Made by a program: the position numbers and the translations under genes | Part shown: positions 42,445 to 53,606 of the stretch, in pieces | How positions within the stretch are numbered: the stretch's first letter is position 1 | Layout: each line of letters begins with the position of its first letter | Notes under the pieces: model-generated | Seen by the model: only the letters and a program-made list of their open reading frames with translations | Databases searched by the model: none | What the model was told of the DNA's origin: nothing | NCBI RefSeq assembly: GCF_030272615.1 | Contig: NC_081414.1 | Span: 311,996,164-312,060,163, forward strand | Direction of reading: 5' to 3' | DNA from: Cryptomeria japonica | Taxonomy: Eukaryota > Streptophyta > Pinopsida > Cupressales > Cupressaceae | Length of the DNA: 64,000 nt

Positions 42445-44433
42445 CTATTTTAAATGTTCCGGTAAATTATTCCAGCGCTGAGTTAACCCTTCCATTGCAG
42501 CTAACCTGCTAGTTTGAACCAAATGCTCATTTGCTTGATAAATTTCTTCTCTCATTGGAAGCACTATTTTGCTAACATCATCTCTTATTAGTAACTTCTG
42601 CCAATCATAATAAAGAACCCTTGGTGCTTGTGATTCCCTTCTTAATGGCAATGTATAGTCAAGCTCTAATTTTTCATACTCCCTGGCTTGTGGCCCTGTG
42701 ATAATCTCATTTTGGATCCATGACATTAAACCTCTGATATGGATATCCCCAATATACAATAAAGGATTCCACTCCCTATCTGAAGGTACGACATGGTTAT
42801 GTAAATATAATTCACATAGCAAATTTTTCACAGCAGGTGGAGAGGTTTGATAAGTAGAAAAGAATTCTTCAGGTGTTTCTAAGGAAGGATTAAGGTCCCT
42901 AACAATGCGGTTTAATTTGAAGTTTAGATACCGCTCTTTCAAATGTATTGCATAAACTCTTGGAGGTGCCCTACACTGCATCAACTCAGGAACCATATCA
43001 TAAATTATTTCTACCTTGGCCTCTAATTCCTCAATTCTTTTATCTCTCTTTTCAATCTCTTTTTGTTGTTTATCAATAATCCCTTGCAACCTATCCTTCT
43101 CTATTTCCTATTGTCTATAAAATGTTAAAGCAATAGATAAACTACTTAGGGATGAAGGAGGTTTTATAGGTACTACCTTAGATCGCGGGATTTCTTCAAT
43201 AAACTCCTCATTATGAGTTGGCATACCTCCCATATTTTCCTCAGGCTGCTGTAGAACATCTTCAACATTTTCTTCAAATTGCAGTGCCGCAGAAGCAAGA
43301 TTTGCTAGTTTATCCTCAACAACATTTTCTTGAATCTCAATAACATTTTCTTGAATTTCATCCTTCACAAGGCTTCCTTCTTCTGAAGTTTCTACTGCAA
43401 TAACCTCTATTGGATTACCCACAGGTTGAGTCTTCTGTGTCCTCCTTCGTGTTCTTCTCATATACACTTTTGGAATGGCTGCATGAGCTTTTATTTTTGT
43501 CCTACGCCTCTTGGTTGCAGGAGGAATCTAAGTTACCTGCGGCCGGGTAATAAATTCTTCCTCTATTTCACCCATTTCTAACTCTTTTCCCTTCCTTCAC
43601 AAAACTGGCAAATCTCTTTGAAGAGAAGCTGAGGGTTGTTCTTCAATTGGTTCCGATTCAATATTTTCTTCCATAATAATTATGGCTCCTTCAGCAACAA
43701 ACCAACCCTCATCTTCAACAGGCGGATTATCTGCAACATTTTCTTCTTCAACCGGCGGATTATCTGCAATAGGGGCATCATCAACCCTAAATTGTTGTAT
43801 ATCCTCAAATACACCCCATTCCATTTGTGAAACATCTCTCAGGGACTATTGTACAAGTAGCTTAACCAGTCCATGATGGCTAACGGAGCGATTTCCATTC
43901 TTTTGCGTCTCCTTAGCACTTGTAAAAATGAGATGGTATAAGAAATTAGGAACATTAACTTGTCGGCCATGTCGTAGATGACTAAGTAACTTAAAATGAG
44001 GTGAATGCAGGTTTGAATACTGCCCTTCACATGTAATGTATTTCATAACATACAAAGCTACTTGAGGCCAATGTGCTGGTAGAGAAACCCTTCTAGTTCC
44101 TTGTCTATCCACCATTAAGGGTCTGTTAGTGGGAGTTGTGAACTCTGCCCTGGCACTCCTTGCGTCTTTTGATTCTGGAAAGAGTTCTCCTTCCTGCAGC
44201 AACACTGTTACTTCTACTATTCGCTGCTCCGTAGCAATTGCCCTCAAACATTTAACTGTAGCTTCTCCTTCATTAAAGGAATGCATGAATTCTGCAGCAA
44301 TTTCTTCGTTGTAATCCTCGATTTTCAAGAAGTAATCTAACCAGCCGTGGTTTCGGAAATAATGCTCACAAAGACCATCTTGCAGCAACCCTTCATGGAC
44401 CGTTGGCTCATGGTGAATTAGATCACCACCCAT
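42445..44433 (-). pseudogene. Extra ORF downstream of Athila integrase, four in-frame stops
   Basis: One frame runs from an ATG at 44431-44433 to a stop at 42445-42447, about 662 codons. Stops interrupt it at 43846 (TAG), 43597 (TGA), 43528 (TAG) and 43108 (TAG). The N-terminal 195 residues have a pattern ending HSPHFKLLSHLRHGRQVNVPNFL, weakly like the 'putative plant transposon protein' family. The middle is acidic with repeats (EENVADNPPVEDE, EIQENVVEDK) and basic patches (ATKRRRTKIK, RRTRRRTQK). A strong coiled coil follows (KQQKEIEKRDKRIEELEAKVE), then an unrecognised C-terminal domain of about 170 residues. This is the env position, but I see no signal peptide or membrane segment, so it is probably not env-like. 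Confidence 0.65.
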
Positions 44434-44902
44434 CTTTTACTCTGATATTTTTCTCTCTACAGCTGAACCAGAATATTTGACAGTATTGCTAAAAATGAAA
44501 TCTCTTTACATATCTTAATTCTGGCGGCAGACTTTATTATTCACTTGTGTGAAATAATAACATAATAAGTAATGATGGGGAGTAGATCAATTCGGGGTAC
44601 CACAAAGGACTGATAATTAATCATATTGGAAAATGAACCATAAAGTACCCCCCCAACTTAACCTAGCACATGTCCACACAAGCTGACAAGATTTCAGGTA
44701 GTGGAGCGGATTTAAATAGGATATAATCATAATGAACTAATAAATGCATAATTAAAAGAAAATACAATATACACGTACCTGCAATTGCACGAAAATGAAG
44801 GTGAAATGAAATGAAATGACAGGTAAGAATGTGGGATGGAATGTCGTGGATGGAATTTTATGTATGGAGAAGAATATTCCCATATAAAATGAAAATATTT
44901 TA
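44434..44902 (-). other. Spacer between Athila integrase and extra ORF, with internal purine tract
   Basis: Non-coding. It contains the second purine tract (44646-44660) and short AATGAAATGAAATGA runs near 44800. Confidence 0.5.
44646..44660 (-). other. Internal polypurine tract of the Athila-like element
   Basis: TACCCCCCCAACTTA on the plus strand (complement TAAGTTGGGGGGGTA) is nearly the same as the 3' tract at 42107-42120, 2.5 kb away. No LTR edge adjoins it. Confidence 0.5.
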
Positions 44903-45295
44903 TTATGAAACAACAAATATGTTCATTGCAGAGGCTGCAGGAACATTACCTTTATTGCCTTGCTTAATTGCAACAGGAAGCTCATGAGTTGTTGTAGAAT
45001 CAGTGTCAGTTGCTGCAGGAACCTTTATGTCACTTTGTGGAACAAACTGTTGCAGGAACTCTTCTTTAGTAGTTGGCTTATGATATAGTCTTAGTCGGTG
45101 ACCATTTACTAAGAGTTTAAATCGAACAGGATCAATTGTGGACAAATGGACTGCTCCATTCTGGAAAACTTCTTCTATCTCATAAGGACCTAACCACCTA
45201 GTTTGAAGCTTTCCCATAGCATCTTTATATCTGGAATCATAAAGTAGTGCCCAGTCACCAACTTTGAATTTCTTTTCTCTGATATATTTATCATG
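44903..45295 (-). pseudogene. Athila integrase C-terminal part
   Basis: It continues the pol frame after TGA at 45296-45298: KFKVGDWALLYDSRYKDAMGK, then LQTRWLGPYEIEEVFQNGAV and a hydrophilic tail ending NIFVVS and a stop. The GPYEI motif is typical of the C-terminal DNA-binding part of Ty3 integrases. Confidence 0.8.
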
Positions 45296-46213
45296 TCATT
45301 TTTCTCTTTGATTTTGAATCAATTCTGCCTGGTGAACAACTATCTTTCTCCATTCATCTAGAGCATTTAATTGTTGAATGTGTTCTTTCTGTGCTTCAGA
45401 CAATGTCATATTTAATTGCAAAGTTGTTCTCAAAGTTTTATGCTCAAATTCAATAGGCATCATTGTTGTTTTACCATAAACCATCTCAAAAGGTGTGAAA
45501 CCAATTGGTGTTATCCAAGTTGTTCTATATGCCCAAATTGCTTCTGAAAGCTGATGAGACCAATCTTTCTTGTGAACAGGTTCTGTTTTTGTAAGAATAG
45601 CCTCAAGCTCTCTATTTGTAACTTCTACCTGTCCATTAGACTGTGGATGATATGGAGTAGAATTCTTGTGTCTTATATTGTATTCATTGACCAAAGCCTT
45701 TATCAATATTGAAGTAAATTGAGGTCCTTGGTCAGAGACAATTTCCCTTGGTACTCCATATCTTGTAATTATCTCCTCATAGAGAAAATCAGCCACCTTA
45801 TTATCTCTTGCATGTGTCATGGCTCTAGCTTCTACCCATTTTGTTACATAGTCTGTACATACCAAGATATAAGATTCTCCATTAGAAGGGGGATCAATTG
45901 GGCCAACAAAATCTAATCCCCACTTGTCAAATAGTGCAACTGATATTTGAGGATATAGTGGCATCTCATCAGATTTTGTAGGTTTGCCCATTCGCTGACA
46001 TCTATCACATTTCCGTGTGTACTGAGCTGCATCCTTGTGTAATGTGGGCCAATAGTATCCTGTATTAAGTATTTTTAGTGTTGTTCTTTTGGCTGCAAAA
46101 TGACCTCCACATGGCTCATCATGACATGCATGTAGGATGTCATATATTTTATCTTCTCTGACACATCTTCGCATGACTTGGTCAGGTCCAGTATAAAATA
46201 GACAATCAGCAAT
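45296..46213 (-). pseudogene. Athila integrase zinc module and core
   Basis: Zinc module: HACHDEPCGGHFAAKRT to CDRCQR. Catalytic residues: WGLDFVGP (D), VSDQGPQF (D) and GQVEVTNRE (E). The core is intact, but a TAG (46214-46216) lies upstream and a TGA (45296-45298) downstream in the same frame. Integrase inserts the cDNA into the host genome. Confidence 0.85.
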
Positions 46214-47203
46214 CTATGAAAAGTTAAAACTTTTTTCAACTAGCAACATTTTTTCCTTAGGAGAGAAATAAATTGGCATCTTAGTTGTAGCTAGATAGTT
46301 GGCAATATCAGCATACCAAGGAGTGTGAGCCTGTATGAGAAACAAATGTTCATCTGGAAAAGTGTCATCTATTATTGTAGAATCTTCCTGCAATTGAAGA
46401 CGTGAAAGATAATATGCAACCACATTAGACTTCCCTAGCTTATCAACAATTGTGATATCAAATTCTTGCATCAACAATAACCAGCGAGCTAATCTACCAG
46501 TGATTGATGGCTTATTCATGAGATATCTAATTGCAGTATGATTTGTATGCACAAATATGGGATATCCTATGATATAGTGTCTAAATTTGTTGAGTGCATA
46601 TATGACAGCTAGCATTTCCTTTTCAGTAACTGTGTAATTCAATTCAGGTCCCTGCAAATTCTTACTAATATAATATATTGCATTTTCCAATTTGTCAATT
46701 CTTTGGCCTAGCACTGCTCCTATTACATAATCAGATGCATCTGTATGGATTTGGAATGGTAAAGACCAATTTGGCCCCTTAAGAACTGGTGCTTGAGTCA
46801 AAGCATGCTTAAGCTTTAAGAAAGCTTCATTGCATGCTGGGGTACATTTAAATTTTGCATCTTTGGTAAGTAGTGAATATAAGGGACTTGCAATTTTACT
46901 GAAATCTTTGATAAACCTCATGTAGTATCCAGCATGAACAAGAAAACTTCTCACATCTTTTTGCTTCACAGGGTCAGTAATATGCTGAATGACCTCAATC
47001 TTTGTTGGATCCACCTATATGTCTTGTACAGATATATGATGACCAAGGACTATTCCTTCTTCCATCATGATAAAACACTTCTCACTGTTTAAAGACAAAT
47101 TGTAGTCTTCACATCGCTACAAAACTTTCTTCAAATTACCCAATGCTTGATCAAATTCAGAACCATAAGTTGTGAAGTCATCCATGTAAATTTCCATAAT
47201 ATA
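46214..47203 (-). pseudogene. Athila RT C-terminus and RNase H
   Basis: The frame restarts after a TAA (47204-47206) with the catalytic MEIYMDDF. TAG codons follow at 47117 and 47014. The RNase H part reads FQIHTDASDYVIGAVLGQ and LNYTVTEKEMLAVIYAL, then TNHTAIRYLMNK where the family often has TDH. The frame ends at a TAG (46214-46216). Confidence 0.85.
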
Positions 47204-48115
47204 TTAAGAAATATCAGAAAAAATACTGATCACTGCTCTTTGAAAAGTGGCTGGAGCATTACACAACCCAAAAGGAAGAACAAAATATTCATACATGCCC
47301 CATGGGCAAGTAAATGTTGTCTTCTCTTGATCCTCTGGGGCTATCTGTATCTGATTGTAGCCCCTAAATCCATCAAAGAATGAAAAATATCTCTTACCAG
47401 CAAGAGAATCTAATACCTGATCCACAAATGGCAATGGAAAATGGTATTTTCTTGTTGCTAAATTCAGGGCTCTATAATCAACACATACCCTCCATTTGTC
47501 TCCTTTTTTAGGCACTATCACCAAAGGTGATACCCATTGACTGTCAGAGATAGGATAGATAAACCCAACTTTCAACAATTTTTGTAATTCTTCTTTAACT
47601 ATCTCCTTCAAGGTAGGATTGACTCTTATTTGAGGTTGTCTAAGTGGGCAACACTCATCCTTTATGTAAATACGGTGAGTACAAACTGCTGGATCAATCC
47701 CACTCATATCCTTGTAATCCCATGCAAAAGCATTTTTATGGAGTTTCAACAAGTCTACAAGGCCCTCCTTTTGAGTATCAGATAGATTTCTATTGATATT
47801 CAAATATTTATTCAATTCCACCTCTATCTTAATAGTAATATCAATCTGGTTTATATCAGAAAAATGAGAAAAAGATAATTCCTGCGACAACAGAGTATGC
47901 AAAATATCAGTGGCTGCAGGAAAGTCCAAACCTGCAATATTCGGAACCAATTCCTGCAATTTTTGTTCTTCTATAAATTCATTTATCAGTATTTTATAAA
48001 TAATTGATTCCTCATCATATTACTGCATGAGTGGTCCTCGATTAATCATCATAAGGTGATTAATAGAGTCAATTTCTTCATATTCCTCCCCCAAGATAGG
48101 CCAAACAGCTTGTTG
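47204..48115 (-). pseudogene. Athila RT N-terminal part
   Basis: After a TAG (48116) and a TAA (48019-48021), the frame encodes AFAWDYKDMSGIDPAVCTHRI, then GFIYPISDSQWVSPLVIVPKK, CVDYRALN, FPLPFVDQVLDSLAGK and FFDGFRGYNQI with the first catalytic Asp. PWGMYEYFVLPFGLCNAPATFQ follows in this order as separate blocks. A TAA separates this from the MDD box. Confidence 0.85.
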
Positions 48116-48683
48116 CTACTCAAGTTGTGGTTGTGCTGGAGAATACAAGGCTAATGTTTTTGTAGAACTCCCATCTGAAATAGTCATGTCTCCTGATCTA
48201 CACCCAATATATGCATCAGCTGTGGCAAGCCAAGGTCTACCCAAAATGACCGGATATCCTCCCAATGTTGCTTTTGGAGATAGAATCATAAAGTTTGCAG
48301 GATATTCCCGGGAATCTAGAATAACCACTACATCCTCTATGATGCCACCAGGTCTCACTGTAGAGCCATCAGCAAGTTGGAGAACTATGGGTGTAGCCCT
48401 TAAACTATTGATCTCTAGATGTTTCATTACTTCCCTTGTCATTACATTAATGGTTGCTCCTAAATCAATCAAAACTTTCTTTATTTGACTGCCATTAATG
48501 ACTATACTCATAACAAGACTACCTGGATCAGAATACTTTGGAATTGCAATTTTACCTAACATAATATCAGCCAATTGACCCATAACATGCATTGTTTGTG
48601 GATCCTTTTTCTTCCTACCAGGTTTCTTTAGGCATGCCTCTCTCAATGCCTTACCATATATAGGCACACCCTTTATTGCTTGT
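48116..48683 (-). pseudogene. Athila protease
   Basis: It begins at the Tat copy B insertion point with the gag-protease linker (PIYGKALREACLKK). The active site is VLIDLGATINVM; DLGA is usual in Athila proteases. ILGRPWLATADAYIG fits the flap and C-terminal part. It ends at TAG 48116-48118. The 5' partner of the frame is at 63674. Confidence 0.85.
48679..48683 (+). repeat. Tat copy B target duplication (left)
   Basis: CTTGT here against CTTGC at 63674-63678, four of five matching. Joining the flanks with a single CTTGC restores the Athila reading frame, so one C-to-T change has probably occurred in the left copy. Confidence 0.65.
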
Positions 48684-49453
48684 TGTTTATGGTGAAAATG
48701 GATAACAATAATAACGATATTGAAAGGCTAAATGAATTCAACCACAAAACCCTAGCCTAACAACAACAAAGATCCACCATAACATATGAAGATTACCTAA
48801 GACAATGCAAATCAAATGAAATCACAAAGATTATACCATCACATGTCCAATAGGGTTTGGATCTCCATTCTTCCTATCTCCATTGATCTTGCTTGATATA
48901 TTTGCTCTTAGATTTTATGTGCACAAGAGCTCAACAAAGAACGGAATGTGGTTGCAAGTAGGATCATATATGTCAAAAGCGTAGTGTAGTCAAGTGCATA
49001 AATTGATTAGCCAGGGTTGATAATGAAGGAAGTATCCTCTTATATAGAAGACACTATATGAAATGGAGGGATAAGATTGAGAGGTGTAAAAGGAGGTCAG
49101 CTATGATTAGAGGGTAGGTAAAAGAAATAATAAAATAATGAAAGGGGTAGGTAGTGTATGAATTAAGAGATGAATGACATGTGTCATGGGTAGAAAAGGT
49201 TAATGAATTAATTAAATAAATAAAGATTTATTTAATTAATAGAAGAAGTGGGATCAATTAAATAAATAAGATTTAGGAAAAGGATAATTTAAATAAATAA
49301 ATGTATTTATTTAAATGAGAAATAAGGCTAGAAAAGGATAAATGAATTAATTAAATAAATAAAGATTTATTTAATTAATAGAAGAATTAAGCTAAGATAA
49401 TTAAATAGATAAAATATTTATTTAATTAGACTGGACAATTTTGGATGTCTACA
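48684..49453 (-). repeat. Tat copy B 3' LTR
   Basis: 770 bp, TGTTTATGGTG to ATGTCTACA. It has about 47 bp near 49090-49137 that the 5' LTR lacks, and lacks about 12 bp near 49270. Both indels lie between short direct repeats. Confidence 0.9.
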
Positions 49454-49470
49454 TTTTGCCCCTCTTTGAG
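49454..49470 (-). other. Polypurine tract, Tat copy B
   Basis: TTTTGCCCCTCTTTGAG (plus strand) next to the 3' LTR; its complement is purine-rich and matches copy A. Confidence 0.65.
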
Positions 49471-49980
49471 ACAATGCGGCTTGTCGCGTTGTTTCAAAGA
49501 AGATAAGATGAAATGATACAGAGTTGCCCCAAGATGGGAATGATATGCCCCCTCGAGAGATTGGATGAAAATGTCTGAAAAGATCGCAGACAATCTCTCG
49601 ATAAGAAAGATGGGATAGAATGGACTGACCGGATAAAGTGACAGAGTCACGGGATAATGAAGACTGACTCGGGAAACGAGGGCTAGGACTAGGACTAGGG
49701 TAGTCTATAAGATAGACCACGAGGGAAAATACATCCTCATTGTCATCCACACATCCACGAGAGTAGAGTGCAGAGCGAAATAGAGCAGCAGCAGTCAGCA
49801 GCGATGGCCTTTGTTCACAGATTCGACCGTGTTCGCCGATTTCAGAGGCTAGCAGAGGCAGGAGAGCCAGTAAGTACCACAAAACCTCCTTGTACTTTGA
49901 TGCATTTATTGTTGTCATTAATGCATGCTAGATAGGGTAATAAATGCACTTTAGGTTAGGGTCCAAAAATGTCAAAAACG

Positions 49981-50235
49981 CCCAGGCGCGTCTATGCTCG
50001 CGAGGCATGTCTGTGTTTGTGTCGGGTGCGCCTATGTTGGAAAACATGTCTGTGCCAAATGTGGTCGCGTCTGTGATGTGTAGGCACGTCTATGCCAAAA
50101 AGGCACGTCTGTGTCGCCCAGGCACGTCTGTGCAGAGCATAGGCACGTCTATGTGTTTCAGGCGCGTCTGTGTAAAATAGGCGCGTTTATGTAGTCTTCA
50201 AGCACGTTTATGTCAAGAAAGCACGTTTGTGTCCA
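49981..50235 (+). repeat. GCACGTCTRTG short-repeat array
   Basis: About thirteen degenerate units of the form G(C/T)(A/G)CGT(C/T)T(A/G)TG at 14-28-bp spacing. Six units read GGCACGTCT or GGCGCGTCT exactly. They are CpG-rich, and copy A has no matching array. Confidence 0.8.
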
Positions 50236-50357
50236 AAAAATGTGAATTTGTGTCTTCTAGGTCAAATTGGCAGTTCTGTGATGAACATACACTATCGATT
50301 GGATAAGCTGCTGAGAAGATACACTCAAGCAGGGGCCCTAGAATAGGATAGATCAAG

Positions 50358-50567
50358 GCACTTTGTGATGAACAGTGAGTACCAAGATATAGTACTTTGT
50401 GATGAACAGGGAGTACTAAAATATGAGCAGCACTTTGTGATGAACAGGGAGTGCAAATGTGAGCAACACTTTGTGATGAACAGGGAGTGCCAAACACGTA
50501 GTACTTTGTGATGAACAGGGAGTACTACTAGGATAAATAGCAACACTTTGTGATGAACAGTGAGTGT
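50358..50567 (+). repeat. Six-unit hairpin array with co-varying stems
   Basis: Each unit is a 5-8-bp stem around the loop core TTGTGATGAACAG(G/T)G. Stem pairs: GCACT/AGTAC (50358/50378), AGTACT/AGTACT (50391/50412), GCACT/AGTGC (50430/50450), ACACT/AGTGC (50466/50486), GTAGTACT/AGTACTAC (50498/50521) and ACACT/AGTGT (50543/50563). Four of six are perfectly paired and two have one A-C mismatch. The loop is nearly constant. The array lies just upstream of the antisense PMD start. Confidence 0.8.
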
Positions 50568-50615
50568 CACTAGGACTGAGATGATTGATTTGTGTGACTA
50601 CAGGAGTATTTGCCT

Positions 50616-51172
50616 ATGCTGGAGTCACGAGAGAGATTCCCATCGACTCAGAGGTTGCGACCTGAGTTGATAGCCGAGGACCGAGCTGCGATTGAGGCTA
50701 TGGGATTGAGACATATTTTGTATGTGCCTGAGTTTCAGGTGAACATGGGATTGTTGACTGCACTGGCAGAGAGGTGGCACTCTGTGACTTGCACTTTTCA
50801 TTTGCCGATGGGGGAGATGACAGTCACCCTGGAGGATGTATACAGGATTCTGCGGATACCGATCGATGGGGAGCTGATTCCGTACGATCAAGATGGAGAC
50901 AGGGATTCCCTTAGATGAGTGTTTCAGGATATAGGACTAGAGATGATGGCTGGACACGTGGCATGGGACACGATGACACAGACAGGATTAGCACTACCAA
51001 TAGTATTGGCAGGAGTGATCAGTGGGTTCCTCTGTCTGGATAGGACGACATGAGAATTGGCTGCAAGATCGGGGAGGACATAGGGGCTAGGAGAGATGAT
51101 CTTGGGGTGGGTCCTTCTAGGGCTCAGACTCTGTCGAGGCCAGCCAGCTCCGAGGGAGGGAGTTCATCGTAG
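50616..51172 (+). pseudogene. Antisense plant mobile domain (PMD) gene in Tat copy B
   Basis: The ATG at 50616 opens 100 codons ending in TGA at 50916-50918. Signature stretches are IEAMGLRHILYVPEFQ, LLTALAERWHSVTCTFHLP and GEMTVTLEDVYRILRIPIDG, which fit the plant mobile domain shared by MAIL/MAIN-type proteins and transposon ORFs. After the stop the same frame still reads GLALPIVLAGVISGFLCLD. A conserved end, in another frame, lies at 51092-51172 (RDDLGVGPSRAQ...SSEGGSSS, TAG) and is shared with copy A. An intron or a frameshift must separate the two. It is transcribed, if at all, against gag-pol. Extra sense and antisense ORFs are known in Tat elements. Confidence 0.7.
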
Positions 51173-52880
51173 CCGTAGAGGGCTCCCTATGTATCAATTT
51201 TGTACCATTTTGTATGATGATGTAGACACCTTCGGGTGATTGTAGCCATATGATTTTGACATCATTGTATCATGACACTTATGATTATATATATGAGATG
51301 ATTCATCTTTGTGGCAGCTATATGCATGCGTACCTATGTGATGTATGTTTCTATGTGATGCTTATGATATGGATGCAAATATGTATATGATGCAATGCAA
51401 TATATTTTTTTGTTCTTTTATGTTTTATGTGTATGCATGATGCAAATATGAATGTATGTAATGCAGATGAATATGGTAATGCAAATGTAAATTGTGCTAA
51501 CAGGTGTTGTGTGCAGTATGTGATGCAGTTGTGATATCTATATGTATGTATGAAATGCTTATATGTGGTAATGCAGGTGCAACTACATGAAATGCAAATG
51601 TTTTTGGTGTGTCATTATACTTAGTCATGTGATAGAAGGTTGCGCGGACTCGAGAAGGACGATGGAAGTCAATCAAGAAAGGGGGATGGAAGACAGAAGA
51701 TATGAAAGTGAAAGAGCTTCTTGTACTTTATCATCATTGAGCTTTATTATGGCAAGTAGGTTATGACAATCGAGGCATATGTTCGACCCAGAAAGTTATT
51801 GTACCTGTTTGCATGGAGATAAAACAGTCACAAACAAGGAATGCCCCAGTTCATACTAGACTCACAGTGTCCTCATATCCTTGGACAAGTCATAGCATTA
51901 CTAAGAGACAATCCACATACAGTAAAGAAAAATAGGTGACGATACCCCATCCTCGTCTTTCTAGTCAAAGACATCCTAGAGATAAAATATCTAGTCAGAG
52001 ACATCCTAGAAAAGCTAAAAGACATGTCACCAAAAGATAAAATCAAAAGAAAACCAAGACTCGACACCAACATCCACTGTAGTCCTCAAATTTAGTGTCT
52101 CTTGTCACTTGTATAAGTCGTATTTGATTGTGGTCACAATGTTTACTTTCACAAAAAGGATAGATAGCACAGAACCATATGTTGTCTGAGTCTGTTGAAA
52201 GATTTGATTTTGTTGAAGCCCATTGTTGCTGTTGTCTCATCTGAAACTGACTGAATCCATGAAACTGATACTTTATTGCGAAGAAGATGAAACTTTATTG
52301 CGGATCTGTGATGCAAATGTTGCTTTATTGCGGATTGTGCGTGGATAGACTGAAGGAAGCTGGAAGAAGTTGTACTCCTTGAAACATGTGATGTTCTCAG
52401 TTCCACACCCATCACTAGACGTAGGATTAGCCTTAGCCACAGATAGGATCTGATTTATTATGGATCAAAAGGGAAGTGAAAAGGGGGGTTTATTATGAAT
52501 GGCTAACCAATCTTGGGTAGATCAATAACAAGCCATGATGGGAATGGGTAAGTTTAATATGAACGAATAGGTTGTGAGTGTGTGCAAATTGAAGTGATGA
52601 AAGAGAATCTTGAAGGAGGGAGGAGCAATGTCTCTACACATGGTGCTGGTGACCCAGTTTTCACCATGGTACTTGCCCAGGGTGCCACTGAAGTGGTTTT
52701 CACCGTTGGACGAAATTATTTCTCTTTAATTTTTTCAATTTTTCAATGTTTTTTGTGTCACAAGGCGCCTGTTTGCCAGGTTTTCACCAAGTAACGATTT
52801 CGTATGTTTTTATAATTTTTTTTGTATTTTTTAATTTTTGAAATTTTTTTGTATTTTTTGAATTAGGATACTTCGAAGAG

Positions 52881-53606
52881 CTATGTGTAAAACCTGCGAA
52901 GGTGCATGTTGTTGATAGGATCCTCCAAAGGTTCACCTTCTGAAGTTGAGAGCTAATATGCACTAGATCCATATGCTGCTATAATGATGTAAGGACCAAA
53001 CCAGTTTGGTTCAAATTTTCCCTTCTTCTCTCTGTCTTGCTGATTTTTGGGGTTTTCTCTGAGAACCAAATCACCTACCTCAAATGTGCGACTCCTGACC
53101 TTGTGATTATAGCTACGACTCATTCGTTGTTGGTAAGCCTTGAGATGATTAAAAGTAGTTTGTTCATCCAGTAGTTCAAGCTCTTGTAAGCGAGAGACCC
53201 TATAGTCTTCATCACTGATGATGTTTTGCAAAGAGACCTGTAAAGAGGGTAGCTCGACCTCAACAGGCAAGATGGCTTCAGTGTCGTAGACAAGTGAACA
53301 GGGTGTAGCTCCTGTAGGTGTGCGGACACTTGTGCGGTAGGCCCAAAGTGCAGGATTAAGTTGGATATGCCAATTACGGCCAGCATCGTCGACTGTCTTT
53401 TTTAGGATTTTAAGGATTGTCTTATTAGACGCCTCAGCTTGACCATTACCTTGGGGATAATATGGCATGGAGAAACGATGTGAAATATGGAAGAGGTCAT
53501 AGAGTTCACGAACATCCTGGTTTTTGAAGGGACGCCCGTTATCAGTGATAATGGAAACAGGAATACCGTATCGACAAATGATATAGTTGAGAATGAACGT
53601 AGCAAT
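52881..53606 (-). pseudogene. Tat copy B integrase core (part) and C-terminus
   Basis: It continues after TAG 53607-53609 with ITDNGRPFKNQD (second catalytic D) and GNGQAEASNK (catalytic E), then WAYRTSVRTPTGATPCSLVYD, FEVGDLVLREN and FEPNWFGPYII. A TAG at 52953-52955 precedes the last 23 codons, which end at 52881. Confidence 0.85.

Larger units (their letters stand above)
49471..52880 (-). other. Tat copy B long 3' region
   Basis: 3.4 kb between gag-pol and the polypurine tract. On the plus strand it holds, in order, a CACGTCT short-repeat array, a six-unit hairpin array and a PMD-type gene, then AT-rich DNA. No gag-pol-strand ORF stands out. Confidence 0.6.

Noticed and set aside
42445-44433. 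Calling the extra ORF an envelope gene
   Set aside because: No signal peptide, hydrophobic membrane segment or furin-type site was seen; basic and coiled-coil features point elsewhere.
44646-44660. Treating the internal purine tract as the true 3' LTR boundary
   Set aside because: The sequence next to it does not start with TG...CA and a long ORF follows in the element's own orientation.
50358-50567. CRISPR array
   Set aside because: Repeat core is short, spacers vary only slightly, units are in a plant retrotransposon, and no cas gene is possible in this context.
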